Shown: one piece after another, positions 23,913 to 34,307 of the stretch
Layout: the number at the start of each line of letters is the position of its first letter
Position numbering within the stretch: the stretch's first letter is position 1
NCBI RefSeq assembly: GCF_037646455.1
Contig: NZ_JBBIXN010000007.1
Coordinates: 140,488-204,487 of the forward strand
Direction: 5' to 3'
From: Draconibacterium mangrovi_A
GTDB taxonomy: Bacteria > Bacteroidota > Bacteroidia > Bacteroidales > Prolixibacteraceae
DNA: 64,000 nt
Position numbers and translations under genes: made by a program
Notes under the pieces: model-generated
Seen by the model: only the letters and a program-made list of their open reading frames with translations
What the model was told of the DNA's origin: nothing
Database searches by the model: none

Positions 23913-26900
23913 ATGAGCCTTCAATTTCATTTGTCGCGAAGCAGTTCAAAGACATTACAGTTAATGTACCTGCTCCTGATTCTTGGTTTTTCATCATCAG
24001 CCCAATCGGCAGATGAAAGTATCCTCTCAAAAATTTCCAAATACCAGGCCATTAATTACCAGGAAAAGATCTTTCTTCAAACAGATCGTCCGGTGTATTT
24101 GCCCGGAGAAGAACTCTGGTTCAGTGCATTTTTGTTAAATGCCTCTTCTCAGCAACTCAATCAAACTGAGCGGGTCATGTATTTGGATTTGGTTTCGCCG
24201 GAAGGAACTACCCGCCAAAAAGACATTTTCAAATTAAATGCAGGAAGGGCCTGGGGAAGCATAACGCTTGATCAACAGTTGGAATCGGGCGACTATTATT
24301 TGCTTGCCTATACAAACTGGATGAGAAACAGCGGAAGTGACTACTATTTTTCGAAACAAATTCATATAGGTGAAGAAAGAGCGAACTTGACATTGGATAC
24401 CATTTCAGTTTCAACTGCTGAAAACAAACAAGTAAGTGTTGATCAGGAGGAATTGACATCGTCTTCAAAAATACATTTGTCGTTCTTCCCTGAAGGAGGA
24501 GATCTGATGGACGGAAGTCTTTCAAAAGTAGCTTTTGAGGCGGTTAATGATAATGGCCACACGGTTGACCTGGATGCACTCGTTGTTGATGAATCCGGAG
24601 AAATAATAACGGCGGCAAAAACCTTGTGGAGAGGAAAGGGATTCTTCATGCTGAAACCTCAGGCAGGTAAAGACTATTTTATCCGGCCTCTTGGTTCAAC
24701 TCCAAACGCACAACAATTTAAGCTTCCGGAAGCACAAGCCGATGGATTAGCCATGTCGGTTACGGAATTGACCAAACAACAAAAAATTAAAGTAAATGCA
24801 ACCAGAATAGGGAATTCGGCTTCTGATTCGTCCGCCACGCTTTTAAGCATGCAAAACGGAATACCTATAAAAGCTTTTGCTATCGATTTCACCAACACAC
24901 AAAGTGTAGACATACTAATTGATAAGTCAGATTTTAGATCGGGTATTGTCCAGTATACCTTGTTTGATGGAGATAAAAACCCTCGGGCAGAAAGGCTGCT
25001 TTTTATAAAAAATAACGACCTCCTTTCCATTGACCTGAAAGAAGAAGTATTGGCTGACAGCCCCCGAGGTAAAGTAAAACTATCCTTGCAGGTTACTGAT
25101 CCGAACGGCAGTCCTGTAATAGGTGATTTTGCCTTGTCGGTAACTGATGCGTTGCGTATACCTGATGCCGCTTATAATTCACCAAATATTTTTCAATACC
25201 TGACGCTGTATTCCGATCTTCCGGATTTTAAAAGTGAAGCGAACTCACTTTTTGATAATACTGTTGAGAGGAACGTAAAATCTGAGCTGCTCATGTTAAC
25301 CAACGGCTGGAGGCGGTATTCCTGGCAAGAAGTACTCTCTGATACCATTGCAATGCCGGAATACCTGGAAGAACCTGGGATTTATGTAGACGGAACAGTA
25401 CGAAAATCACCAAAAAGTAAACGCATACCCGATGATGCTTTTATAACCATGGTCACCGGAGGAAAGGGTATGGAACTTTTTTCGGAGAAAGTTGGTGAAG
25501 ATGGAGCATTTACGTTTTTATTGAAAGATTTTGAAGATACTTTAAGAGCGGTTGTTCAAACAAAAAACAGGATTGAAGCTAAAAAGGATTTTATGATCAG
25601 CCTGAGTACCAACTACCACATAAAACCGACTGATCAATATCAAAACCTGGTAGAAGTGCACCAACAATCCCGGACATCAGATGATTTTAAAGTGAATCAG
25701 AAAAGTCCTACGATTGAAAAAGGCGTGCTGGAGAAGCAACTGGTTCGAGCAATCTCGAAAGATACTTTTGTAATAACTACCGATTATTCCATTGGGGAGG
25801 TTACGGTGGAAGGAGAACGAACAAAGACGCTAAAAGAAGAAATGACTCAAAAGTATGGCCCGCCGGATAATTCGCTTGGCAAAAAGAGGATCAGTGAACT
25901 GGAAGAGGAGAAACCCTGGCATTACGGATTGATGACCATCCTCTCCGATGCGTTTCCTAACCTTCGTATTGAAACTATGCAATCAACTTTAACAAATAAT
26001 AGATACAACGGGGTTGGTTCACCTCCTCAAGGTTCAACGATTTCCTATTCCAATTCTCCCAGTATATCATTACAGCTATTGGGGCAAAAAAAGCACCGCT
26101 TTTTTATTTTTGTCGATGGCGAGTTAATTGCTTCTTCCAACACAAACGGACAGATACAAGAAGCCTTAGCCAGTTATTCACTTTCCGATTTAATTTCGCT
26201 CGATCCAAAGGTAGTTTCCTCAATCGATTTAATTTTTCCGAGGAAATATGGAAACCGAACAACACTTAACAACGATGCTTCTTTTTATAATACAAGTGAG
26301 GTTTTGGATGCAGAAAATCCACCGGATGAAGTGCAGGGACTAACGGAGGATTCGGAAAACATGAGTACCCCGGCAGCGATTTTATCGATTTACACTAAGG
26401 ATGGAGCCGGTTTATACAGTTCTGTTAACTACAAAGGCTTATCCAATATTACACTTCATGGGTTCACACGGGTTAAGGAGTTTTATCAACCTGATTATTC
26501 TGCTGCAAGTGCCGATAGTATAGTGAGTGATCGTAGAAATACACTTGCCTGGTTTCCGAATTTAAGTACCGACTACTCAGGCAAAGCCGAATTTTCGTTT
26601 TATACTTCCGATGTATCCGGTACCTTCCGGGTTGAAGTAAACGGAATATCAAACATCGGAGCCTTGGGTGCCACAATACATAAAATGTCAGAGCCCATGT
26701 TCGATGTAGATTCTATGATAGCGTTGGCAGAACAGAAACAGCCGGATTCTACCAGTTATTCACCCGATAATGACCGCGTTTTATTGCCCGACAGTTCAGC
26801 GGCAGCATATGCATTGGTCATGTGTCCTCGTAAAGATTGGTGTACTTTCACATCGCCTGAAGGCTATTATTCGGTGGATGATAAATGTACGGAAAATACC

Positions 26901-27884
26901 AGTAGTATTGTGATTGCAAAACCGGGGTATCAATCTTTAACGCAACTAATGGATAGCAGTAAGTCAAGCATAACAATGTTAGTTCCATCACCCAATTCTC
27001 CATCAACGATGGATGTGCAGGACATTTTAAAAAACTTTGATCGGTACCTTGAAAGAAACTACAATAAAAAGGATTATTTCCTTGAGGGGGCTTATCGCGA
27101 ATTGTTGTTCAGCGAAAATGAATTGCATCAGCTAATCGACTATTCTTTTGCGCAGCGAAGGAAAAGACCTACGTCAAGCAATTTCACGACTGATTACCAG
27201 GTTTATGGTGGAAGAAGGTTTCAGTCAGATGAGTTAAACGATAAAATCAGCTTTACACCACAAAACAGATTTAATGGCCCCATTCCGGTAATGGATCCCA
27301 TATTTGCCAATTTATCATTTCTTAGCTGGGCATCCAGAAAACAGTATGAATATATTTTGAAAGGTGAGACCACGTTTCAGGGCCGAAAAATGTACCACAT
27401 TTTATTCGATCAGGTAGACGATTCGCCGTGGGCATTGTATAAGGGAGAAATGTTGATTGATGCAGAAACCTTTGGCCTGGCTTGGGCTACCTGGCAAATA
27501 AGCGATAAAGGTAAAAAATACCTGATGCCTGACGAATTCCTGGCTGCCGGAGGAGATCCCAATACTTTTAATCTGGTGAATGAGCACAATGAAACCACCT
27601 GGAGTTTTAACGGTGAATTTTGGATTCCGCGTATTGCGATTTCAACAGTTTCATTCCACCAAAATGAACAGCTAAATAAAATATCGCGTGAAGTGGTCTG
27701 GAAACCGGGAAATGGCAAAGATTACAAGCCCTTATCTCCGGAAACCATGAATCAACGTCTTGTCTTTACAAGTGCACCTGAATATCACCCGGAAGAGTGG
27801 CGCGATTCAAGACTATTACCGCCATCCAAAGAAATCTTTGAGCAGGTACGGTATCTGATCAATGTTACCGAATATGAAGATTAA
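23913..27884 (+). CDS. Alpha-2-macroglobulin MG2-domain protein with TonB-plug-like segment
   Basis: A 1323-aa exported protein with a signal sequence (YLLLILGFSSSAQS). The N-terminal region (about 48-150) has the MG2 signature of the alpha-2-macroglobulin family: EKIFLQTDRPVYLPGEELWF, followed by YLDLVSPEG and GDYYLLAYTNWMR. Further macroglobulin-like beta domains follow. Around residues 625-830 the sequence resembles a TonB-receptor plug: GEVTVEG, VVSSIDLIFP and AILSIYTKDGAG. I see no beta-barrel after it. STDYSGKAEFSFYTSDVSGTFRVEV is a macroglobulin-type strand pair. The last about 230 residues (ILKGETTFQGRKMYHILF onward) form a separate domain common in Bacteroidota outer-membrane-associated proteins. 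No thioester motif (CGEQ) was seen, so it is not a trapping macroglobulin. Its role in the locus is unknown. Confidence 0.7.
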   Translation: MSLQFHLSRSSSKTLQLMYLLLILGFSSSAQSADESILSKISKYQAINYQEKIFLQTDRPVYLPGEELWFSAFLLNASSQQLNQTERVMYLDLVSPEGTTRQKDIFKLNAGRAWGSITLDQQLESGDYYLLAYTNWMRNSGSDYYFSKQIHIGEERANLTLDTISVSTAENKQVSVDQEELTSSSKIHLSFFPEGGDLMDGSLSKVAFEAVNDNGHTVDLDALVVDESGEIITAAKTLWRGKGFFMLKPQAGKDYFIRPLGSTPNAQQFKLPEAQADGLAMSVTELTKQQKIKVNATRIGNSASDSSATLLSMQNGIPIKAFAIDFTNTQSVDILIDKSDFRSGIVQYTLFDGDKNPRAERLLFIKNNDLLSIDLKEEVLADSPRGKVKLSLQVTDPNGSPVIGDFALSVTDALRIPDAAYNSPNIFQYLTLYSDLPDFKSEANSLFDNTVERNVKSELLMLTNGWRRYSWQEVLSDTIAMPEYLEEPGIYVDGTVRKSPKSKRIPDDAFITMVTGGKGMELFSEKVGEDGAFTFLLKDFEDTLRAVVQTKNRIEAKKDFMISLSTNYHIKPTDQYQNLVEVHQQSRTSDDFKVNQKSPTIEKGVLEKQLVRAISKDTFVITTDYSIGEVTVEGERTKTLKEEMTQKYGPPDNSLGKKRISELEEEKPWHYGLMTILSDAFPNLRIETMQSTLTNNRYNGVGSPPQGSTISYSNSPSISLQLLGQKKHRFFIFVDGELIASSNTNGQIQEALASYSLSDLISLDPKVVSSIDLIFPRKYGNRTTLNNDASFYNTSEVLDAENPPDEVQGLTEDSENMSTPAAILSIYTKDGAGLYSSVNYKGLSNITLHGFTRVKEFYQPDYSAASADSIVSDRRNTLAWFPNLSTDYSGKAEFSFYTSDVSGTFRVEVNGISNIGALGATIHKMSEPMFDVDSMIALAEQKQPDSTSYSPDNDRVLLPDSSAAAYALVMCPRKDWCTFTSPEGYYSVDDKCTENTSSIVIAKPGYQSLTQLMDSSKSSITMLVPSPNSPSTMDVQDILKNFDRYLERNYNKKDYFLEGAYRELLFSENELHQLIDYSFAQRRKRPTSSNFTTDYQVYGGRRFQSDELNDKISFTPQNRFNGPIPVMDPIFANLSFLSWASRKQYEYILKGETTFQGRKMYHILFDQVDDSPWALYKGEMLIDAETFGLAWATWQISDKGKKYLMPDEFLAAGGDPNTFNLVNEHNETTWSFNGEFWIPRIAISTVSFHQNEQLNKISREVVWKPGNGKDYKPLSPETMNQRLVFTSAPEYHPEEWRDSRLLPPSKEIFEQVRYLINVTEYED

Positions 27885-28109
27885 GAATTGGCAACCTTCT
27901 AATTTGTATGTAATTACCAGAGTTTTGTTCTGGCAAAGGAACCAAACATTGATTTGTAATTCCAATTATATTTCTAACTGACTATTTTGGGCAGTGCTAT
28001 CTTAATTAAAGGACGAATAAACGACAATTCTTGATTAATCGCTGACTACTTATAACCCGTTAATGGTTTATTTTAACCATATTTAAACGCTAACTAATCT
28101 ATCAATAAA

Positions 28110-30050
28110 ATGTATCGAGTGCCTTTCATTGTTGTACAAGACAGAATCAAATCATACCCAATTAAAGTGTTAAGTTTTCTGTTGGTATGTCTATTTACCT
28201 TCAGCTGCGACAGTGACGATGTAGGAGATACTTACTATACCTTTACCGGTGAAACGATAGGTGAGTATGTATCCAATCGACCTGAAATTTACTCCGAATT
28301 CACGCAATTACTCGAAAAAAGCAAGGTAATGGGTTTAATGAAAGCTTACGGCGAATACACCTGCTTTATACCTGATAATGAGGCGATGTACGATTTCTAT
28401 CAATCAAAAGGGAAGAATTCGTTGGAAGATTTTACGGATGAAGAGCTGAAGAAAATTGCTTATGATCATATTATAAAGGGATTTTTATATGAATCGGTTA
28501 ATTTTGTTGATGGCTTACTTCCAAATGTCACCATGAGCGGAAGCTATCTGAGTATGTCCACTTCTACGCAGGATGGCAAGTTAACATACGAGATTAATAG
28601 CTCATCTAGCATTACTTCAAAGGATATCGAAGTCCACAATGGAATTATTCACAGGATAGACAAAACATTTATGCCAACCGAAAGCACTCTTGTTGAAGTT
28701 CTTGCCAATGATCCAAAATTTTCACTTTTCACTGAGGCTCTGAACGAAACAGGACTCATTGAAAAATTAGTACTTATCAGGGATGAAAATTACGATCCCG
28801 GTTCCCTGATGGAAATGGATGGTGATATTAACTGGATTGGATCAATAATTCGTGTACCCAAAGAGCGTAGGTATGGATTTACCGCCTTTGTTGAAAGTAA
28901 TGAAACCTATGCAGCAAATAACATTAATAATCTTGATGACTTAAAGAAATTTGCAAGCGATGTCTATGATAAGATGTACCCGGATGATGCGAACATTACA
29001 GATATTACCGACGAAAAAAATAGCCTAAATCGCTTTATCGCATATCATCTGGTTAATAAAAAATTACCCAAAAGGTTGTTAATTGAAGCCTATGATAATA
29101 CCGGCCGTGATTATCAATCAACTGGAGAATCACATTCTATAAAGACCACAGACATGTGTGAATATATTGAACCCATGTGTCCGAATACTCTTATAGAGGT
29201 AAGGACATGGCGATTCAACAATGAGTATAATCTCATTAATATGATTGAGGAAACCGGGAATGCTATTCGTTTAACTGATGATTTTGACAATGATGCAGTA
29301 AATGGAGTATACCATGAAATCGATAATATCCTCGTTTACTCGGGCGATGTTGAAAGAATGCTATCAAGTAAAAGATTAAGGATGGACGCAGCAAGTTTCT
29401 TCCCTGAGTTTACCAACAATAACATTCGAATTGGACATGCTTCACCCAATTATATTTCGCAACAATGGTTTTTCACAAGAGATTATTTTGATCGGGTAAA
29501 ACCTTCTAAAACAACCACCTTTGGATATTATGATCCTGATGACCGCTTTTGTGATTACCAGGGTGATGAAGTTCTGCTTGAAGGATTATACGATTTTGAG
29601 ATTATCACCCCCCCTGTTCCTCCGGGAACCTATGAAATACGATTTGGGTACGTACCAAATGGAAACCGGGGTGTTGCGCAACTGTTCTGGGATGGCATAC
29701 CTACCGGTATCCCGCTGGACCTCACAATTCTTGCCAACAATCCGCAAATTGGTTATGTACGACCTGGCACGGATGCAAGAGACCCCGAGGGTTTTGAAAA
29801 CGATAAAGCGATGCGTAACCGGGGTTATATGAAAGCTCCAGCCTGCTTTGGCACTATCGATCCTGTATGGTTTAATGGAGGAGCGGCCCGTGGTGAAGAG
29901 GGGGCACTTCGTCGAATCCTTGGTATTTACACCTTTCAGGAAGCAACCAATCATACATTTACTGTAACAGGCGTTAAAACTGGTCAGTTTATGTTTGACT
30001 ACCTCGAATTTGTTCCTCTTGAGGTTATTGAATTTGAGGATATTTACTAA
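28110..30050 (+). CDS. Fasciclin (FAS1) domain lipoprotein with C-terminal beta-sandwich, paralogue of 40838-42796
   Basis: A 646-aa protein with a lipoprotein signal (LLVCLFTFSCDSDD). FAS1 landmarks are visible: YGEYTCFIPDNEAM (F1 strand) and NGIIHRIDKTFMPT (H box-like end of the first domain). A second FAS1-like domain spans about 195-415 and ends NGVYHEIDNILVYSG. A C-terminal beta-sandwich (about 430-646) carries FFPEFTNNNIRIGHAS, GTYEIRFGYVPNGNRGVAQ and FMFDYLEFVPLEV. The whole chain is closely similar to the protein at 40838-42796, which lies inside the SusC/SusD operon on the other strand. FAS1 domains usually mediate adhesion or glycan binding; here the place and lipidation suggest a surface oligosaccharide-binding protein. 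It ends 92 bases from the convergent GH2 gene, and I saw no terminator between them. Confidence 0.85.
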   Translation: MYRVPFIVVQDRIKSYPIKVLSFLLVCLFTFSCDSDDVGDTYYTFTGETIGEYVSNRPEIYSEFTQLLEKSKVMGLMKAYGEYTCFIPDNEAMYDFYQSKGKNSLEDFTDEELKKIAYDHIIKGFLYESVNFVDGLLPNVTMSGSYLSMSTSTQDGKLTYEINSSSSITSKDIEVHNGIIHRIDKTFMPTESTLVEVLANDPKFSLFTEALNETGLIEKLVLIRDENYDPGSLMEMDGDINWIGSIIRVPKERRYGFTAFVESNETYAANNINNLDDLKKFASDVYDKMYPDDANITDITDEKNSLNRFIAYHLVNKKLPKRLLIEAYDNTGRDYQSTGESHSIKTTDMCEYIEPMCPNTLIEVRTWRFNNEYNLINMIEETGNAIRLTDDFDNDAVNGVYHEIDNILVYSGDVERMLSSKRLRMDAASFFPEFTNNNIRIGHASPNYISQQWFFTRDYFDRVKPSKTTTFGYYDPDDRFCDYQGDEVLLEGLYDFEIITPPVPPGTYEIRFGYVPNGNRGVAQLFWDGIPTGIPLDLTILANNPQIGYVRPGTDARDPEGFENDKAMRNRGYMKAPACFGTIDPVWFNGGAARGEEGALRRILGIYTFQEATNHTFTVTGVKTGQFMFDYLEFVPLEVIEFEDIY

Positions 30051-30142
30051 GAAAAATCTTGACTCAGAATTTTAAATCCCTCTGTGAAAGTATACAAACG
30101 GTAAATTAACTATGAAGTTAATATCAAAAACACAGTTTTAAT

Positions 30143-33100
30143 TTATTTCACAAGCACACTTTTTGATCTTGCATATTTATCGGAAATCAATTTAATAATA
30201 TACAATCCACTGTTATTATTTAAGCTGAACGAAAGTTCGTGATTTCCTTTACTCTGATGCCCTGCAAATAAGTTTTTTATTTTTAAACCTGCCGAATTAA
30301 AAAGTTCTATCCGCACTGAAGCGGATTCCGGTAACATGTATTTTACTGTTGCATTGTTCTCCACAGGATTGGGATAAATCTCGAAACTGAAATCATCCGG
30401 ATATCTTTTTTCAACTAAATCAGTTCCCGTTGATGTTGTTCCATACAATTCAAATTCGTAAAAGGAACTCCAGTACCAGGATGGATTGCTTGTGATCCTG
30501 ATTCTTACATAACGTACAGCTTTAGCTTGTAATGTGCCACTCTGCGTCTGCTCCGTTGAAGTATTGTTTTGCTGATCAGCGGCCATTTCCCAGTTTGTAT
30601 TATCATCGGAGACCTCGATAACATATCCGTAATCGGCAGCGAATTCCCAATTGACAGAATAGGAGGAAAGATCATATTTCCCGCCAAGGTCCACGCTCCA
30701 CCACTGGTTTGCGGTCCCATTCGATGCACACCAACGGGTTGTGTAACTTCCGTCATTACCATCCTGTGTAAAGTTCCCGGATTCCTGCGTGCTGCTCGAA
30801 GCAGGTTTATTCAAAGCTATGTTTTTCCCCTGACTTATGGTATAATTGATGATGGATCCGGTAGGCATTTCTTCTCCCGATTTAGGAACCTGGCGCATAA
30901 TGAGATCTTTTTCGAATGTATTGCCAAGTTGAAAAGTCCGTTTTCCGGGAACAAATCCATATTGATTGATAAGCTGCAAAGCCTCCTCTTCATTTAGGCC
31001 TGTTATATCAGGAACTTCAGATGTTGGAGTTGGAATGTACTCTTTTTTACTGATTTCCATCTCATTACCTGATATGGTGATTGGAACAATCCGGTAAGAA
31101 TAGCTAAAAAATTTATCAGGTTGAATGAGAAATTCTTCATGTGGCCTTGCCCCCCAACTGTTATCTCCACCAACTCCCATTTGTTTGTAATTGATGTTCA
31201 AAATAGTATTGTCACTTTTCTCGAGTTCAAAGGGATGAAGCTTACTCTGCATCTCGAAAGCTGTGTAGCGTAATGCGCTAAATTCAAAACTATCTCCCAC
31301 AACCATAATTCCGGAATTTTGTTGGTTAACGATCTTAACCCAGTCTGTGGCAATATGATTCCCTGTTTCCTGAGGCCGAATATAAGGGAAGAAATTTTCA
31401 TCTACGCTCTTTTTGTACACTCCCTTGAATGAAGCCAGGTTACGGTCGATATAATTTTCGTAAGGACCTTTTCCGTACCATGTCAGCTGATCAAAATCTG
31501 ACGGCAGGTTTATTGTATTACCGATCAATGGAATTTCAGGCAGGGAACTGCTACCCGGATAAAATCTCTCCGTCACAAGAATTTCGCCGTTAGCCATCAC
31601 ATCGTACTCCAAAAGTACGGTAGAGGGTTGTTGAGTTGGCACGGTCATGTAAGCAAAAAGTTTTATTCGTTTATTATTGCTATCATCAAAATAAAAAGTA
31701 TCCAGTGTTCTTTGTTTGCTTGCATTTTCCCATGTGGCGCAACGAGAAGGTTCACCATTCCCGCGGTCGTTGTCAAGCGGCGCACGCCAGAAATTAGGAG
31801 TTGGTCCCTGATTGATCAATAACAACGAATCATAAGTATAAGAATTGATCATCCCCGAATTCGTATCAAATTTTAAATTAACCTTGCTGTTTTTTATGCT
31901 CAATAAGTTATCTGATACTGCGGTCTGAAGAGCTTCATTACCGAAATCGCTGGATTTTGTTATTGCAGGCGTGCTGAACGGAATATTGAACTGTTCTTTT
32001 GCTATTTCATACCCTTCACTTGCCCAGTTGTAATCTTTGGTAATCGTAAATCTGATATTGAGCCAATACTTCACTCCTGCTTTCAGTTCCGGTTTAGCCA
32101 ATTGAATAGTCAGCAGTTTACTGTGAAGAGGAGAAAGTTTCAGATCATCGGCCGAAAGACTACCTTCATCAATTACGGTCGTATCAGCCAATAATTGCCA
32201 GTGGCCTGCAAATTCATTTAGATTTGTGAAGAGAAACCAGTTCTTCAGTATAAATTTTCCTGCAGATAAATCAATGGGCTTCATCTTAATGTTCTGATAA
32301 ACTTTCTTTACTTCGTAAATGGCCGGTTTGGGTGTTCGGTCCGCATTCAGAAGTCCGTTTGCGCAGAAATTACCATCATTGGGATCATCTCCCCAGTCTC
32401 CACCAAATTTGTATCCAATGCTGTCTTTTAGGCTTTGATCGACAAAATCCCAAATAAATCCTCCCTGGAGATTTTTGTATTCCTCAAATAAATCCCAGTA
32501 TTTATAGAGGTTCCCTGTGCTATTTCCCATGGAATGAGCATATTCACACAGGATCAGTGGTTTTTGATTGCCCGATTTGCCATAGTTTTCTACCGTGTTA
32601 ACTGAAGAATACATGTGGCTCGTCATATCGCCATACTGATTGTCTCCTTCGTAATGCACCAATCTCGATTGATCATTAGCTTTTATCCAGTCGAACATTG
32701 CCTTGAAATTCGAACCGGCACCGGCTTCATTCCCAAGCGACCAAATCAGAACGCTGGGATGATTCTTGTCCCGCTCCACCAAACTGGTAATACGATCCAA
32801 ACAGTTGGCAGTCCAGTTCGGATCACTTGTGGGAACACTCCCTCTTATTCCATGCGTCTCAAGATTATTTTCATCAATCACGTAAATACCATATCTATCG
32901 CACAAGTCTAACCAGTATGGATTGTTGGGATAATGACTGGTGCGGACCGCATTTATGTTGAACTTCTTCATGATGAGAATATCTCTTAACATCGATTCCC
33001 TATCTACAGCCCGCCCTTTTAGAGGATCTATTTCGTGACGATCTACACCTTTGAACAGAATTGGTTGACCATTGATAAGCATTTGTCCGTTCTTCAATTC

Positions 33101-34174
33101 AAATTTCCGGAATCCTACTTTACAACTCTCCATTTCTGTTATTTCTCCGTTGCCATCCATCAGTGAAAGAACCATGGTGTAAAGATTTGGTTCTTCGGCT
33201 GACCATTTCAAAGGATTATTTACATGAACGGTCCCGGTAACCTGGGAATAATTCTGACTAAAAGTCACATCTTGTTCCAATGGAGACGATAAAACTGGTA
33301 AATTCAGGCTATCGTATAACTGGACACTAACCTTGTAGCCGACTGGCAGCATAGTATCACGGGAAATTAAGCGAGCCGAAAAATCAAATTGAGCATCCTG
33401 ATAGTTATTTACCAGATCGGTTGTGTAATCGAAATCCTCTACATGAACTTGCGGGATTTTATAGATGTATACATCCCTGAAGATTCCACTTAATCGAATG
33501 AAATCCTGGTCTTCAAGCCAGCTTCCATCGCTCCAACGGAACACCTGAACTGCAATAGTGTTTGAACCACTTGTAAGGTGGCTGCTGATATCGAATTCAG
33601 CTGGAGAATAACTGTTTTCGCTGTAGCCGATGTAGTTTCCATTGATCCATACATAGTACGCCGATTCCACTCCATCGAAATGCAGGATACATTCTTTGCT
33701 TTCCCAACTGGCCGGTAAATTGAATATTCTTCGATATGAACCAACAGGGTTGTAAACAGTGGGAGCTGCAGGAGGTGAAATATTTTCATACCCGTTCCAT
33801 GGATAGGTAACATTGGTGTAAATCGGATAATCAAATCCCTGGAGCTGCCAGTTCGAAGGTACCCAAATGCTATCCCATGATTGATCACTGAAACTGACTT
33901 CATAAAAATCCTGTGGTCTCAAATCAGGTTTATTCACCAGATTAAATTTCCACTGGCCATTTAAAGAGAAATAATTTTCTGATACTTTGAGATCACATTG
34001 CAATGCATTTGCTAAAGTGATATACGGGACCAGTGTTGCATGTGCACTAAGTCGGTTTACCTGAAATACAGCTGGATTATTATTCCATTCGTCGGCTGGT
34101 TGGGCAAAACAGTTAGCAAACGAATTGATTAGTATAAAAATCAGGATGAGTTTTATTTTATTCTCTAAAAGCAT
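30143..34174 (-). CDS. LacZ-type GH2 beta-galactosidase with PASTA-like, F5/8C and T9SS domains
   Basis: A secreted enzyme of about 1343 aa, with start at ATG 34172-34174 chosen over an in-frame TTG at 34181-34183. The signal sequence is LILIFILINSFANCFAQ. GH2 domains run in LacZ order: sugar-binding sandwich (FSLNGQWKFNL, WVPSNWQLQGFD), immunoglobulin domain, TIM barrel, then a Bgal_small_N-type domain (NFWRAPLDNDRGNG, LTWYGKGPYENYIDR). The acid/base is E483 in WSLGNEAGAG and the nucleophile E544 in LCEYAHSMGN. Residues about 1050-1115 resemble a PASTA domain (DITGLNEEEALQLINQYG, RQVPKSGEEMPTGS). They are followed by an F5/8-type C (CBM32-like) domain (about 1120-1255) and a T9SS sorting domain (FEIYPNPVENNATV). 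It probably removes galactose from pectic side chains at the surface. It lies after the operon terminator, so it likely has its own promoter or relies on read-through. Confidence 0.9.
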   Translation of the reverse strand: MLLENKIKLILIFILINSFANCFAQPADEWNNNPAVFQVNRLSAHATLVPYITLANALQCDLKVSENYFSLNGQWKFNLVNKPDLRPQDFYEVSFSDQSWDSIWVPSNWQLQGFDYPIYTNVTYPWNGYENISPPAAPTVYNPVGSYRRIFNLPASWESKECILHFDGVESAYYVWINGNYIGYSENSYSPAEFDISSHLTSGSNTIAVQVFRWSDGSWLEDQDFIRLSGIFRDVYIYKIPQVHVEDFDYTTDLVNNYQDAQFDFSARLISRDTMLPVGYKVSVQLYDSLNLPVLSSPLEQDVTFSQNYSQVTGTVHVNNPLKWSAEEPNLYTMVLSLMDGNGEITEMESCKVGFRKFELKNGQMLINGQPILFKGVDRHEIDPLKGRAVDRESMLRDILIMKKFNINAVRTSHYPNNPYWLDLCDRYGIYVIDENNLETHGIRGSVPTSDPNWTANCLDRITSLVERDKNHPSVLIWSLGNEAGAGSNFKAMFDWIKANDQSRLVHYEGDNQYGDMTSHMYSSVNTVENYGKSGNQKPLILCEYAHSMGNSTGNLYKYWDLFEEYKNLQGGFIWDFVDQSLKDSIGYKFGGDWGDDPNDGNFCANGLLNADRTPKPAIYEVKKVYQNIKMKPIDLSAGKFILKNWFLFTNLNEFAGHWQLLADTTVIDEGSLSADDLKLSPLHSKLLTIQLAKPELKAGVKYWLNIRFTITKDYNWASEGYEIAKEQFNIPFSTPAITKSSDFGNEALQTAVSDNLLSIKNSKVNLKFDTNSGMINSYTYDSLLLINQGPTPNFWRAPLDNDRGNGEPSRCATWENASKQRTLDTFYFDDSNNKRIKLFAYMTVPTQQPSTVLLEYDVMANGEILVTERFYPGSSSLPEIPLIGNTINLPSDFDQLTWYGKGPYENYIDRNLASFKGVYKKSVDENFFPYIRPQETGNHIATDWVKIVNQQNSGIMVVGDSFEFSALRYTAFEMQSKLHPFELEKSDNTILNINYKQMGVGGDNSWGARPHEEFLIQPDKFFSYSYRIVPITISGNEMEISKKEYIPTPTSEVPDITGLNEEEALQLINQYGFVPGKRTFQLGNTFEKDLIMRQVPKSGEEMPTGSIINYTISQGKNIALNKPASSSTQESGNFTQDGNDGSYTTRWCASNGTANQWWSVDLGGKYDLSSYSVNWEFAADYGYVIEVSDDNTNWEMAADQQNNTSTEQTQSGTLQAKAVRYVRIRITSNPSWYWSSFYEFELYGTTSTGTDLVEKRYPDDFSFEIYPNPVENNATVKYMLPESASVRIELFNSAGLKIKNLFAGHQSKGNHELSFSLNNNSGLYIIKLISDKYARSKSVLVK

Positions 34175-34241
34175 CAATTTCAATTTTTTGAAGATTAATC
34201 ACAGCCGTAAAATATAATAGCAAACATATTTAGTCTAGATC

Positions 34242-34271
34242 AAAAAAAAGCACAGTTAAAACTGTGCTTTT
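34242..34271 (-). terminator. Intrinsic terminator ending the FAS1/SusC/SusD operon
   Basis: A perfect 12-bp stem (AAAAGCACAGTT/AACTGTGCTTTT) with a two-base loop is followed, in the leftward direction, by eight T residues. It lies 37 bases after the second SusD stop codon. Confidence 0.88.
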
Positions 34272-34307
34272 GAGAATATCTTCTAAAAAGTAGAACTTTT
34301 TCTATAA

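Noticed and set aside
27917..27933. Hairpin CCAGA/TCTGG after the MG2-type gene as a terminator
   Set aside because: The stem is only five base pairs and is not followed by a T-tract.
34175..34183. TTG at 34181-34183 as the start of the LacZ-type GH2 gene
   Set aside because: An ATG three codons later gives the same signal peptide, and ATG is much more common.
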